This document shows positions 35,006 to 43,670 of a stretch of DNA of 64,000 bases, one piece after another. How positions within the stretch are numbered: the first letter of the stretch is position 1; each line of letters starts with the position of its first letter. The DNA is taken from assembly GCF_036013955.1 (NCBI RefSeq), contig NZ_CP107903.1, positions 4,092,001 through 4,156,000 on the forward strand. Reading direction: 5' to 3'. The notes under the pieces were generated by a model. It did no database searches. It worked only from the letters and a program-made list of their open reading frames with translations, and had not been told where the DNA came from. Position numbers and translations under genes: made by a program. This DNA is from Streptomyces sp. NBC_00459. Lineage in GTDB: Bacteria > Actinomycetota > Actinomycetes > Streptomycetales > Streptomycetaceae.

Positions 35006-36205
35006 ATGAGCGACACGGCCGACACGGCGGATGACGACGGGCGACCGGGCGAGGAACCCGGCACGGAGCAGGGCACGGAACAGGGCGGCAAGGAACGGCG
35101 GCTGCGACGGCGGGCCGCACTCCGGGGCGCCGAACGGGTCCTGGCGCGCCCGGGGTTCCTGGGGACGATCGGGCAGCGGCTGGCGCTGCTCGACGAGGCG
35201 CGGGAGTCGTACGACGTGGACGAGCCGTCCGACATCTACGGCGGCGGGATCGTCGAGACCCTGGAGGAGCGGGTCGCCGGACTGCTCGGCAAGGAGGCCG
35301 CCGCCTTCTTCCCGACCGGCACGATGGCCCAGCAGGTGGCCCTGCGCTGCTGGGCGGGCCGCACCGGCAACCCGGCCGTCGCCCTGCACGCGCTCGCCCA
35401 CCCCGAGGTGCACGAGCGGAACGCGCTGAGCACGCTCGGCGCACTGCGCCCGCTCCGGGTGACGAGCGAGCCCAGGATGCCGACGGCCGACGAGGTGCGC
35501 GACTTCGACGAGCCCTTCGGGACGCTGATGCTGGAACTCCCCCTCAGGGACGCCGGTTTCGTGCTGCCCACCTGGGAGGAGCTGTCCGAGGTGGTGGCGG
35601 CGGCGCGGGAACGCGACGCGGTCGTGCACTTCGACGGGGCCCGTCTGTGGGAGTCCACCACCCACTTCGGCCGCCCCCTGGACGAGATCGCGGACCTCGC
35701 GGACAGCGTCTACGTGTCGCTCTACAAGTCCCTCGACGGCTACGGCGGTGCCGTCCTGGCGGGCCCGCGGACCCTCGTCGAGGAGGCGAAGGCGTGGCGG
35801 CACCGGTACGGCGGCGCGGTCTTCCAGCAGTTCCCGACGGTTCTGTCCGCCCTGGTCGGCCTGGACCGCGAACTGCCCCGTCTCCCGGAGTACGTGGCCC
35901 ACGCGCGCGTGGTCGCCGCCGCGCTGCGCGAGGGTTTCGCGGCGGCCGGGGTGCCGTGGATGCGGGTGCACCCGGAGGTGCCGCACACCAACGAGTTCCA
36001 GGTCTGGCTGCCGTACGACCACGAGGTCGCCGCGGAGGCCGCGATCCGGCAGGGCGAGGAGACGAAGACCCTTCTGTTCGCCAACGAGTGGGGCCGCGGC
36101 GGCCCGGGCCTCGCGGTCACCGAGGTGTTCGTCCGCGCGGCCGGCCTGGAGTGGACGGCGGACGACGTGAAGGCGGCGGTGGCGGAGTTCGCGGGGCGGT
36201 TGTAA
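35006..36205 (+). CDS. PLP-dependent threonine aldolase/beta-eliminating lyase-type enzyme
   Basis: 399 residues from ATG 35006; ATG 34994 is an alternative. After an acidic, variable N-terminus the aldolase fold begins. FFPTGTMAQQVALRCW, the PLP-pocket VVHFDGARLWES (Asp210) and the Schiff-base lysine in SLYKSLDGYGGAVLAG (Lys241) match the GntG/LtaE-type aldolase family. It likely cleaves a beta-hydroxy amino acid such as threonine, but the specificity is not certain. It has its own terminator and is divergent from the pan/nad operon. Confidence 0.88.
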   Translation: MSDTADTADDDGRPGEEPGTEQGTEQGGKERRLRRRAALRGAERVLARPGFLGTIGQRLALLDEARESYDVDEPSDIYGGGIVETLEERVAGLLGKEAAAFFPTGTMAQQVALRCWAGRTGNPAVALHALAHPEVHERNALSTLGALRPLRVTSEPRMPTADEVRDFDEPFGTLMLELPLRDAGFVLPTWEELSEVVAAARERDAVVHFDGARLWESTTHFGRPLDEIADLADSVYVSLYKSLDGYGGAVLAGPRTLVEEAKAWRHRYGGAVFQQFPTVLSALVGLDRELPRLPEYVAHARVVAAALREGFAAAGVPWMRVHPEVPHTNEFQVWLPYDHEVAAEAAIRQGEETKTLLFANEWGRGGPGLAVTEVFVRAAGLEWTADDVKAAVAEFAGRL

Positions 36206-36235
36206 GGGCCCGCAGGAGCGTTCTCGCGGGCCCTT
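36204..36235 (+). terminator. Terminator after the aldolase gene
   Basis: A 10-bp stem AAGGGCCCGC / GCGGGCCCTT with a 12-nt loop starts inside the stop codon of the aldolase gene. Confidence 0.78.
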
Positions 36236-36273
36236 GCGGGGGCGTTGTCAGTGGCGGGGTGCACCATGTGGAC

Positions 36274-37374
36274 ATGAGCGTGAGCATCGACGTGTGCGGG
36301 CTGGGGCGGGAGCGGATCACCGTCGTGCCCTCACCGCTGGCCGAGCTCGGCATGGCGCTGCACGCACTGGCCGAGCCGGGGCACCACCCCCGGCTGCAGG
36401 GCTGGGCGACAGGGGTGACAGCCGGGCTCGACCCGCATCTGGCCGACCGGATGTGCGAGGCCGACTTCCTGTGGCGATCCACGTTCTCGGACCTCTTCCT
36501 GCCGTACGCGGGCCTGGGCGCGGGCACGCTCCCCGGTGGCACGCTCGGCGCGGAACTGGACCAGCTGGACCGGCTGACGGACGAACAGTTCGTGGACGCC
36601 TGCCTGGAGTTCACCTGCGCGCTGCCGTACGACGAGCAGGGCGCAGGCGCCCTCACCGACGCCAGGGCACGGCAGCGGGCCCTGGATCTGGCCGTCTCGC
36701 GCGGCCCCCGCCAGCTCCGGTTCACCCGGCGCCTGCTGGACGACCCGCCCCGGATCCGCACCTGGCTGCGACAGCTGCTGGCGGACTGCGAGGACGCCTT
36801 CTTCGCCGAGACCTGGTCACGGCTGCACCCCCAGCTCATGGCGGACGCCCGCCACAAGACGGACCTCCTGCACCTCAAGGGCCTGCCGGAGGCGCTGGCT
36901 TCCGTGTCGTCAGCGGTCACCCTCGACGAGAGCGCGGGCCGGATCACCGTCGACAAACTGGGCACCGGCCACACTTCGGCGGCGGGCAGCCTCCTGCTCG
37001 TCCCGACGAGCCTGGGCCGGCCCCATCTGATGGTCCTGCACCGGTACGGCTGGCAGCCGGTCCTGCACTACCCGGCGGGCTCCACCGAGCTCGCCGCCCC
37101 GGCCTCGGTCGAGCAGCTCGGCCTGCGCCTGACCGCGCTGTCCCATCCGGTGCGGATGCGGCTCTGCCGCCAGCTGGCCCGCAGCTCGTTCACCACGACC
37201 GAGCTGGCGCACACGCACAACATGACGGCACCCGAGATATCCCGGCACCTGGCCGTCCTGAGAAAGGCGGGCCTGACCACCACCCGCCGCCGAGGCCGGT
37301 ACGTCCTGCACCAGCTGGACGTCACGATGGTGGCCCGGCTGGGCAGCGACTTCCTGGAGGGGATCCTCAGGTAA
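36274..37374 (+). CDS. DUF5937-type ArsR-like winged-helix regulator
   Basis: 366 residues. A large N-terminal domain (ITVVPSPLAELGMALHALAEP, DACLEFTCALPYDEQG) precedes a C-terminal winged helix. The helix reads LTALSHPVRMRLCRQLARSSFTTTELAHTH, then SRHLAVLRKAGLTTTRRRGRYV. The metal-binding cysteines of classical ArsR are absent, so it is not a metal sensor of that type. The N-terminal domain probably senses a ligand. Its targets are unknown; the aldolase gene upstream is separated by a terminator. Confidence 0.82.
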   Translation: MSVSIDVCGLGRERITVVPSPLAELGMALHALAEPGHHPRLQGWATGVTAGLDPHLADRMCEADFLWRSTFSDLFLPYAGLGAGTLPGGTLGAELDQLDRLTDEQFVDACLEFTCALPYDEQGAGALTDARARQRALDLAVSRGPRQLRFTRRLLDDPPRIRTWLRQLLADCEDAFFAETWSRLHPQLMADARHKTDLLHLKGLPEALASVSSAVTLDESAGRITVDKLGTGHTSAAGSLLLVPTSLGRPHLMVLHRYGWQPVLHYPAGSTELAAPASVEQLGLRLTALSHPVRMRLCRQLARSSFTTTELAHTHNMTAPEISRHLAVLRKAGLTTTRRRGRYVLHQLDVTMVARLGSDFLEGILR

Positions 37375-37428
37375 CCGGCGGATCGCCCGGCAGCTCGACC
37401 GGTGGACCGCCCGCCGCCGAGCAGGCGG

Positions 37429-38100
37429 TCAGCCGCCCCCGCCGGCCCGCACGAGCCCCGTCTCGTACGCGAGGACGACCACCTGCACCCGGTCCCGCAG
37501 CCCCAGCTTGGTCAGGATGCGGCCCACATGGGTCTTCACGGTCGCCTCCGACAGCACCAGCCGGGCCGCGATCTCCCCGTTCGACAGTCCCTGGGCGACC
37601 AGGATCATGACCTCGCGCTCACGGTCGGTGAGCCGCTCCAGTTCCTTGTACTGGGGCTGCTTGCCGGTGGCCGGCAGCATGGGCGCGAAGCGGTCGAGGA
37701 GCCGCCGGGTCGTCGAGGGGGCCACGACCGCGTCGCCGCTGTGCACGGAGCGGATGGCGGTGAGGAGTTCGCCGGGCGGCACGTCCTTGAGCATGAAGCC
37801 GGAGGCGCCCGCCTTCAGCCCGGAGAAGGCGTACTCGTCGAGGTCGAAGGTGGTCAGGATCAGCACCTTGGGCGGGTTGTCGCCCTGGCAGATGCGCCGG
37901 GTGGTCTCCACCCCGTCGAGCTTCGGCATGCGTACGTCCATCAGCACGACGTCGACCTCGGTCTCCCGGAGCACCTGGAGAGCCTCGACGCCGTCGCCCG
38001 CCTCCGCCACGACGTCCATGTCCGGCTGGGCGGCGAGCACCATCCGGAACCCGGTGCGCAGCAGCACCTGGTCGTCGACGAGCATCACACGGATGTGCAT
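37429..38100 (-). CDS. NarL/LuxR-type response regulator
   Basis: 223 residues from ATG 38100, with GGAGGA 7 nt upstream. Receiver: Asp9/Asp10, phospho-acceptor Asp55 (VVLMDVRMPKLDG) and Lys in GFMLKDVPP. C-terminal HTH: LTDREREVMILVAQGLSNGEIA, then SEATVKTHVGRILTKLGLRDR. It pairs with the sensor kinase immediately upstream. Targets are not evident. Confidence 0.95.
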   Translation of the reverse strand: MHIRVMLVDDQVLLRTGFRMVLAAQPDMDVVAEAGDGVEALQVLRETEVDVVLMDVRMPKLDGVETTRRICQGDNPPKVLILTTFDLDEYAFSGLKAGASGFMLKDVPPGELLTAIRSVHSGDAVVAPSTTRRLLDRFAPMLPATGKQPQYKELERLTDREREVMILVAQGLSNGEIAARLVLSEATVKTHVGRILTKLGLRDRVQVVVLAYETGLVRAGGGG

Positions 38101-38159
38101 GGCGGGGTCCTCCGGTCGGTACGTGTCGAACATCAATGCGTTGATCGAACGTGCACGTG

Positions 38160-39359
38160 TCAGTGGGCTGGTTTGAGCGGCAGCAGGGCACTGATGCGAA
38201 AGCCGCCACCCGGGCGCGGGCCCGCGTCCAGGGTGCCGCCCACCATGCCGACGCGCTCGCGCATGCCGATCAGGCCGTGGCCCTGTCCGTCGGCGCCGCC
38301 CTCCTCGTAGTGCTCGTGCGGGGCGCCCTTGCCGTCGTCCTCGACGAGCAGGCCGAGACCGTCGTCGAAGTAGACCAGACGCACGCTCGCTCCGGTGTTC
38401 GGGCCGCCGTGCTTGCGGGTGTTGGTGAGCGCCTCCTGCACGATGCGGTACGCCGTCAGCTCCACGCCGCTGGGCAGCGGGCGCGGGGTGCCCTCGATCT
38501 TGTAGTCGACGGGCAGGCCCGAGGTACGGCACTGCTCGATCAGGTCGTCGAGCTGCTCGACGTCGGGCTGCGGAACGTACTCGCAGCCCTCCTGGTGCTC
38601 GCCGGTGCGCAGCACGCCGAGCAGCCGGCGCATCTCGGCGAGGGCCTGGCGGCCGGTGCCGGAGATGGTCTCCAGGGCCTTTTTCGCCTGGTCGGGGGCG
38701 GTGTCGAGGACGTAGGCGGCGCCGTCGGCCTGGACCACCATCACGGAGACGTTGTGCGCGACGACGTCGTGCAGCTCGCGGGCGATCCGGGCGCGCTCGG
38801 CGGCGACCGCGACCTTGGCCTGTGCCTCGCGCTCCCGCTCCAGACGGGCGGCGCGCTCCTCCAGCTGGGCGAAGTAGGCGCGGCGGGTGCGCAACGAGTC
38901 GCCGAGCACCCAGGCGAGGGCGAACGGCACCGCCAGGAAGACCATCAGGGCGAGATTGCCCGCAGTGCTCGACTCCTTCTCCGGCCAGCGCAGCTGGGCC
39001 AGCGGGGACGCGAACAGACCGCCGATCAGCGCGAACCGTGAGGCCCAGGGGGGCCCGCTCGCCGCCACGGTGTAGACGATCACCAGCAGGGCGAAGTCGG
39101 CGGGCACCGGTTCGACGTCCAGGACCAGCTGCGCCAACCCGACCGCGGCGGCCAGCACGAGCATCCGCTCGGGCATACGCCGGCGCAGCGCGATCACCAG
39201 GCACAGCAGGACCGTCAGGACGGCGACCACCGCCGGGGACGCCGCACCCGGAGTGTCCTGGACGGCTCCGCTCAGCATGGAGATCCCGAACTGGCAGACG
39301 GCCCAGAAGCCGTCGACCCATGTCGGGTGTCTGCGGAGGAAGTCATAGACGCGTTGCAC
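38160..39359 (-). CDS. Sensor histidine kinase (HisKA_3, NarX/DesK type)
   Basis: 399 residues. About five N-terminal membrane helices (residues 18-153) include only short loops, so the signal is probably membrane-borne. A coiled segment (AYFAQLEERAARLERERE) follows. The H-box is IARELHDVVAHNVSVMVVQ with His197, and the short HATPase domain carries TAYRIVQEALTNTRKH and GHGLIGMRER. It transfers phosphate to the regulator downstream. GTG 39359 follows TACGCT by 7 nt. Confidence 0.94.
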   Translation of the reverse strand: MQRVYDFLRRHPTWVDGFWAVCQFGISMLSGAVQDTPGAASPAVVAVLTVLLCLVIALRRRMPERMLVLAAAVGLAQLVLDVEPVPADFALLVIVYTVAASGPPWASRFALIGGLFASPLAQLRWPEKESSTAGNLALMVFLAVPFALAWVLGDSLRTRRAYFAQLEERAARLEREREAQAKVAVAAERARIARELHDVVAHNVSVMVVQADGAAYVLDTAPDQAKKALETISGTGRQALAEMRRLLGVLRTGEHQEGCEYVPQPDVEQLDDLIEQCRTSGLPVDYKIEGTPRPLPSGVELTAYRIVQEALTNTRKHGGPNTGASVRLVYFDDGLGLLVEDDGKGAPHEHYEEGGADGQGHGLIGMRERVGMVGGTLDAGPRPGGGFRISALLPLKPAH

Positions 39360-39372
39360 GTAACCCAGCGTA
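39360..39372 (-). promoter_or_regulatory. -10 hexamer TACGCT, leaderless promoter of the sensor kinase
   Basis: TACGCT (39367-39372, minus strand) with spacer GGGTTAC to the GTG. Confidence 0.6.
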
Positions 39373-39478
39373 GGGAAGCGTTGTGCGTGCCGGGGTCAAC
39401 CGGAGGGTCGATCCGCAACGCCTCCGCGTACTCCGCAAGGTGGAGAGCCTCTCCCCTGGGTGGCGGGGGTCCAGGCCC

Positions 39479-39490
39479 TAGCCTGACCCC
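39479..39490 (+). promoter_or_regulatory. -10 hexamer TAGCCT, leaderless promoter of the MidA-like gene
   Basis: TAGCCT (39479-39484) is 6 nt from GTG 39491. Confidence 0.58.
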
Positions 39491-40504
39491 GTGGCAGGAG
39501 AGACAGCGGGCGCGGTGGCGGGCCGGACGGCGGGCGAGTGGCGTGGCTGGCGTGCGGCGACACAGGAGGCGCTGTACGGCGAGCAGGGGTTCTACCGCCG
39601 GCCCGAGGGTCCCGCCGGGCACTTCCGTACGTCCGTGCACGCGTCGCCGCTCTTCGCCGGTGCCGTGGCGCGGCTGCTGTGCCGGGTCGACGAGGCGCTG
39701 GGCCGCCCGGCGTCGCTCGGTTTCGTCGACATGGGCGCGGGCCGGGGCGAACTCGTCACCGGCGTCCTCGCGGCCCTGCCCCCGGAGGTGGCCGCCCGCG
39801 CGCGCGGGTACGCCGTCGAGCTGGCCGACCGCCCCGTGGACCTCGATCACCGTATCGAGTGGCTGGCCGAGCCCCCCGTAGGCGTCACCGGCCTGCTGTT
39901 CGCCAACGAGTGGCTGGACAACGTCCCCGTGGAGGTGGCCGAGGTGGACCCGGCGGGCGTGCCGCGCATGGTCCTCGTACGGCGGGACGGGACCGAGCGG
40001 CCCGGGGAGCCGGTGGCCGGTGCGGACGCGGAGTGGCTGGCGCGCTGGTGGCCGTTGCCGCCGGAGCCGGGGGCGCGGGCCGAGATCGGGCACCCCAGGG
40101 ACACCGCCTGGGCCGCCGCCGCGGCCACCCTCGGCCGGGGGCTGGCCGTCGCCGTCGACTACGCGCACACGGCCGACGCCCGGCCGCCCTTCGGGACGCT
40201 CACCGGTTTCCGGGCCGGGCGTGGGGCAGCGCCCGTGCCGGACGGCTCGTGCGACCTGACCGCCCATGTGGCGCTGGACGCCTGCGCGGGGCCGGGAGCG
40301 CGGCTGCTGACCCAGCGGGAGGCCCTGCACGCCCTCGGGGTGGCCGGCGGGCGCCCTCCGCTGTCCCTGGCGTCGACGGACCCCGCCGCGTACGTACGGG
40401 CCCTGGCGGGCGCCGGGGAGGCCGCCGAGCTGACGGCGACGGGCGGGCTCGGGGATTTCGGGTGGCTGGTGGAGCCGGTGGGGATCGCCGACCCGCTCCT
40501 CTGA
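39491..40504 (+). CDS. SAM-dependent methyltransferase, MidA/NDUFAF7 family
   Basis: 337 residues. The family's N-terminal signature GFYRRPEGPAGHFRTSVH is followed by the SAM-binding FVDMGAGRGEL (78-88) and FANEWLDNVPVEV, where NE-LDN is the conserved acidic/Asn pocket. Mitochondrial NDUFAF7 symmetrically dimethylates an arginine of the complex I 49-kDa subunit. Here the gene lies tail-to-tail with nuoD2, the bacterial homologue of that subunit. A NuoD arginine methyltransferase role is therefore a specific hypothesis. Confidence 0.85.
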   Translation: MAGETAGAVAGRTAGEWRGWRAATQEALYGEQGFYRRPEGPAGHFRTSVHASPLFAGAVARLLCRVDEALGRPASLGFVDMGAGRGELVTGVLAALPPEVAARARGYAVELADRPVDLDHRIEWLAEPPVGVTGLLFANEWLDNVPVEVAEVDPAGVPRMVLVRRDGTERPGEPVAGADAEWLARWWPLPPEPGARAEIGHPRDTAWAAAAATLGRGLAVAVDYAHTADARPPFGTLTGFRAGRGAAPVPDGSCDLTAHVALDACAGPGARLLTQREALHALGVAGGRPPLSLASTDPAAYVRALAGAGEAAELTATGGLGDFGWLVEPVGIADPLL

Positions 40505-40560
40505 GGACCCGCTTCTCCGAAGTGCCGTTCCTCCGAAGTCCCGCTGTCAGGACTTCCGCC

Positions 40561-41721
40561 CTACTTGTCGATGTCCCCGACCACGAAGAACAGCGACCCA
40601 AGGATCGCCACCATGTCCGCGACCAGCGTCCCGGGCAGCAGGACCGCCAGCGCCTGGATGTTGTTGTAGGAGGCCGAGCGCAGCTTCAGCCGGTACGGGG
40701 TCTTCTCGCCCTTGCTGACGAGGTAGTAGCCGTTGATGCCGAGGGGGTTCTCGGTCCACGCGTACGTGTGCCCCTCGGGCGCCTTGAGGACCTTCGGCAG
40801 GCGCTGGTTGATCGGGCCGGGCTCCAGTTCGGCGAGCCGGTCGAGGCAGGCGTCGGCCAGGTCGAGCGCGTTGTGCGTCTGCTCCAGGAGGCACTCGAAG
40901 CGGGCGAGACAGTCGCCCTCCTGCCGCGTGACCACCTTCAGGGTGTCCTGGAGCTCCCCGTACGCCAGATACGGCTCGTCCCGGCGCAGGTCGAAGTCGA
41001 CGCCCGAGGCGCGCGCGATCGGCCCGCTCACGCCGTACGCGTGCACGGCCTCCGGCGGCAGCACGCCCACACCGCGCGTGCGCCCCCGGAAGATCTCGTT
41101 GCCGAGCACCAGGTCGTCGAACCGGTCCATGCGCGAGCGCAGGGACGCGACGGAGGCACGCGCGCGCGTGGTCCACCCGGCCGGCAGGTCCTCCTTGAGG
41201 CCCCCCACGCGGTTGAACATGTAGTGCATGCGCCCGCCGGAGACCTCCTCCATGACGTGCTGGAGCTCCTCGCGCTCCGTGAACGCGTAGAAGATCGGCG
41301 TGATCCCGCCCAGCTCCAGCGGGTACGAGCCCAGGAACATCAGGTGGTTCAGCACCCGGTTCAGCTCCGCGAGCAGCGTGCGCGTCCACACCGCGCGCGT
41401 GGGGACCTCCATGCCGAGCATCCGCTCCACGGCGAGGACCACGCCCAGCTCGTTGGAGAACGCCGACAGCCAGTCGTGCCGGTTGGCCAGCATGATGATC
41501 TGACGGTAGTCACGCGCCTCGAAGAGCTTCTCCGCACCGCGGTGCATATAGCCGATCACCGGCTCCGCGTGCTGGATCCGCTCGCCGTCGAGCACCAGCC
41601 GCAGCCGCAGCACACCGTGCGTGGACGGGTGCTGGGGCCCGATGTTGAGCACCATGTCGGTGCTCTCCGCGGCGCCGCCGATACCAACGATCGTCTCCGT
41701 GGGCTCCGTCGTGGGACTCAT
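40561..41721 (-). CDS. nuoD2: Stand-alone NADH-quinone oxidoreductase subunit D paralogue
   Basis: 386 residues. Typical 49-kDa features are LNIGPQHPSTHGVLRL (25-40), GYMHRGAEKLFE (Arg61 within HRG), the Asn/Arg motif ANRHDWLSAFSNELG, and the C-terminal VADMVAILGSLFFVVGDIDK. No other nuo gene is nearby, so it is an orphan copy in addition to a presumed full nuo operon elsewhere. Quinone-site histidines (QHPSTHG) are kept, which suggests a working subunit rather than a relic. Confidence 0.93.
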   Translation of the reverse strand: MSPTTEPTETIVGIGGAAESTDMVLNIGPQHPSTHGVLRLRLVLDGERIQHAEPVIGYMHRGAEKLFEARDYRQIIMLANRHDWLSAFSNELGVVLAVERMLGMEVPTRAVWTRTLLAELNRVLNHLMFLGSYPLELGGITPIFYAFTEREELQHVMEEVSGGRMHYMFNRVGGLKEDLPAGWTTRARASVASLRSRMDRFDDLVLGNEIFRGRTRGVGVLPPEAVHAYGVSGPIARASGVDFDLRRDEPYLAYGELQDTLKVVTRQEGDCLARFECLLEQTHNALDLADACLDRLAELEPGPINQRLPKVLKAPEGHTYAWTENPLGINGYYLVSKGEKTPYRLKLRSASYNNIQALAVLLPGTLVADMVAILGSLFFVVGDIDK

Positions 41722-41740
41722 GGACACAGTCTGTCGTACG

Positions 41741-41752
41741 TACGCTTGCGGT
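41741..41752 (+). promoter_or_regulatory. -10 hexamer TACGCT, leaderless promoter of the PH-domain pair
   Basis: TACGCT (41741-41746) is 6 nt from ATG 41753. Back to back with the nuoD2 promoter region. Confidence 0.58.
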
Positions 41753-42280
41753 ATGGAGACGGGGAGCCCGGAAACCGCGGGCGAAACGCTGGGCGAGGGG
41801 CACGACGAAGAGCGCGGCGAACCGGTCTGGACCGGGCTGCCGCGGGACCTGCTGCGGATGCGCAGGCTGCTGCTGGTGGTCTGGCTGGTGCCGCTGACGC
41901 TCGGTGCGGGGCTGCTGCCCGGCCTGCTCGCGGGGCCCGCCTGGGCGGCCTTCGCGCTGCTGCCGCTGGTCCTGCTGCTGTGGGGCTGGCGGATGCTGGG
42001 CCGCAACTGGGCGTCCTGGCGGTACGCCGAGCGCGCCGACGACCTGCTGATCAGCAGGGGTGTGCTGTGGCGCGAGGAGACGATCGTGCCGTACGGGCGG
42101 ATGCAGCTGGTCGAGGTGACGTCCGGGCCCGTCGCGCGGCACTTCGGGCTGGCCAGCGTGCAGCTGCACACGGCCGCCGCCGCGACCGACGCGCTCATCC
42201 CGGGCCTCGAACCGGCGGAGGCCGAACGGCTGCGGGACCGGCTCACCGAGCTCGGCCAGGCCCGATCGGCGGGACTGTGA
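41753..42280 (+). CDS. PH-domain (YdbS-like) membrane protein
   Basis: 175 residues. Two membrane helices at about residues 38-78 (LLLVVWLVPLTLGAGLLPGLL, FALLPLVLLLWGW) precede a bacterial PH (DUF304/YdbS) domain with LLISRGVLWREETIVPYGRMQLVEV. It overlaps the next gene by 4 nt (GTGA). YdbS/YdbT-type pairs form membrane complexes of unclear function, linked in Bacillus to bacteriocin and envelope stress. Confidence 0.88.
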   Translation: METGSPETAGETLGEGHDEERGEPVWTGLPRDLLRMRRLLLVVWLVPLTLGAGLLPGLLAGPAWAAFALLPLVLLLWGWRMLGRNWASWRYAERADDLLISRGVLWREETIVPYGRMQLVEVTSGPVARHFGLASVQLHTAAAATDALIPGLEPAEAERLRDRLTELGQARSAGL

Positions 42281-43614
42281 CGACCCCCGGCACCGAGACG
42301 GACGTACCCACGGAGAACGGCAAACAGCCGGTCGTCGAGCAGCGGCTGCATCCCGTCACACCGCTCAGGCGGGCGTGGGCGCCGGTCGCCGTGCTCATCG
42401 GGTGGGCCGTGCACGACCCCAACCAGGCGCAGCGGCAGCTGACCCGGCTGACGACCACGACCCTGCTGCTCGGCCTCGCCGTGTGTCTCGTCGGTGGCGC
42501 CCTGTACGGCTTTCTGACCTGGTGGTTCACCCACTTCGCGGTGACCGACAACGAACTGCGCATCCGTACCGGCCTGTTGTTCCGGCGCACCGCGCACATC
42601 CGGCTCGAACGCATCCAGGCCGTCGACATCACCCAGCCGCTGCTGGCCCGGGTCGCGGGCGTCGCCAAGCTCAAGCTGGACGTCGTGGGGACGGACAAGA
42701 AGGACGAGCTGGCATACCTGGGCGAGGGGCACGCGCGTGCCCTGCGGGCCGAACTCCTCGCCCGCGCCGCCGGGTTCGCGCCCGAGACGGCCCACGAGGT
42801 GGGCGAGGCACCGTCCCGGCAGCTGCTGCACATCCCCGCGCGCGTGCTCGCCGTCTCCCTGGTGCTGACCGGGGCGACCTGGGGATCGCTGGCCGCCGCA
42901 CTGGTCGTACCACCGGTCCTCTGGTTCGCCACCCACAGCCTGTGGACAGTGCTCGCGACGGGCGTCCCCCTGCTCGGCGCGGCGGGCGCGAGCAGCGTGG
43001 GCCGGTTCATCAGCGAGTACGACTGGACGGTCGGCGAGTCCCCGGACGGGCTGCGCATCGACCACGGGCTGCTCGACCGTACGCACGAGACGGTGCCGCC
43101 GGGGCGCGTACAGACCGTACGGATCGTGGAACCACTGCTGTGGCGGCGGCGCGGGTGGGTCCGGGTGGAGCTGGACGTGGCGGGCTCGTCCAACTCGGTG
43201 CTGGTGCCGGTGGCTCCGCGTGAGATCGCGGAGGCGGTGATAGGCCAGGTGCTGCCCGGGGTGACGGTGCCCGCGTCGCTGTCGCGCCCGCCGCGCCGGG
43301 CGGGCTGGTGCCTGCCGTTCTGGTGGCGGGGCTACGGCATCGCCGTCACCGACAGCGTCTTCGTCTCCCGGCACGGGCTGCTGCGCCGCAGCCTGGCCCT
43401 GGTCCCGCACGCCAAGGTCCAGAGCGTACGGCTGGAGCAGGGGCCCTGGGCGCGCTTCAAGGGCCTCGCGGACGTCCATGTGGACACGGGGGCCAACAAG
43501 ACCGTCACAGCCGGTCTACGGGACGCCCAGGAGGCCGCGGAGCTGCTCCGGGGTCAGGCGGAGCGCTCCCGGACGGGACGGCGGGACGCGCGACCGGACC
43601 GGTGGATGGCGTAA
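42277..43614 (+). CDS. PH-domain (YdbT-like) membrane protein
   Basis: 445 residues from GTG 42277. Three bPH segments with the recurrent RxxxxRxQxV pattern (AHIRLERIQAVDI, ETVPPGRVQTVRI, LALVPHAKVQSVRLEQ) alternate with about four membrane helices (for example LLLGLAVCLVGGALYGFLTW). It partners with the YdbS-like protein upstream. The domain number matches YdbT. Confidence 0.9.
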   Translation: MTTPGTETDVPTENGKQPVVEQRLHPVTPLRRAWAPVAVLIGWAVHDPNQAQRQLTRLTTTTLLLGLAVCLVGGALYGFLTWWFTHFAVTDNELRIRTGLLFRRTAHIRLERIQAVDITQPLLARVAGVAKLKLDVVGTDKKDELAYLGEGHARALRAELLARAAGFAPETAHEVGEAPSRQLLHIPARVLAVSLVLTGATWGSLAAALVVPPVLWFATHSLWTVLATGVPLLGAAGASSVGRFISEYDWTVGESPDGLRIDHGLLDRTHETVPPGRVQTVRIVEPLLWRRRGWVRVELDVAGSSNSVLVPVAPREIAEAVIGQVLPGVTVPASLSRPPRRAGWCLPFWWRGYGIAVTDSVFVSRHGLLRRSLALVPHAKVQSVRLEQGPWARFKGLADVHVDTGANKTVTAGLRDAQEAAELLRGQAERSRTGRRDARPDRWMA

Positions 43615-43670
43615 CGGGCGCATGCGTTCGAACCCGGAGCGGAGTGACCGGTCGTCAGACCGTCAGGAAT

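Noticed and set aside
40561..43479. Continuous open frame of 972 codons on the minus strand
   Set aside because: Only the last 386 residues (start 41721) are NuoD. The remainder is antisense to the PH-domain genes with Arg/Pro/Ala composition and no motif.
39538..43614. Continuous open frame of 1358 codons on the plus strand
   Set aside because: It runs out of frame through the methyltransferase and antisense through nuoD2, then enters the true YdbT-like gene at GTG 42277. Only that last part has family motifs; the rest is high-GC shadow.
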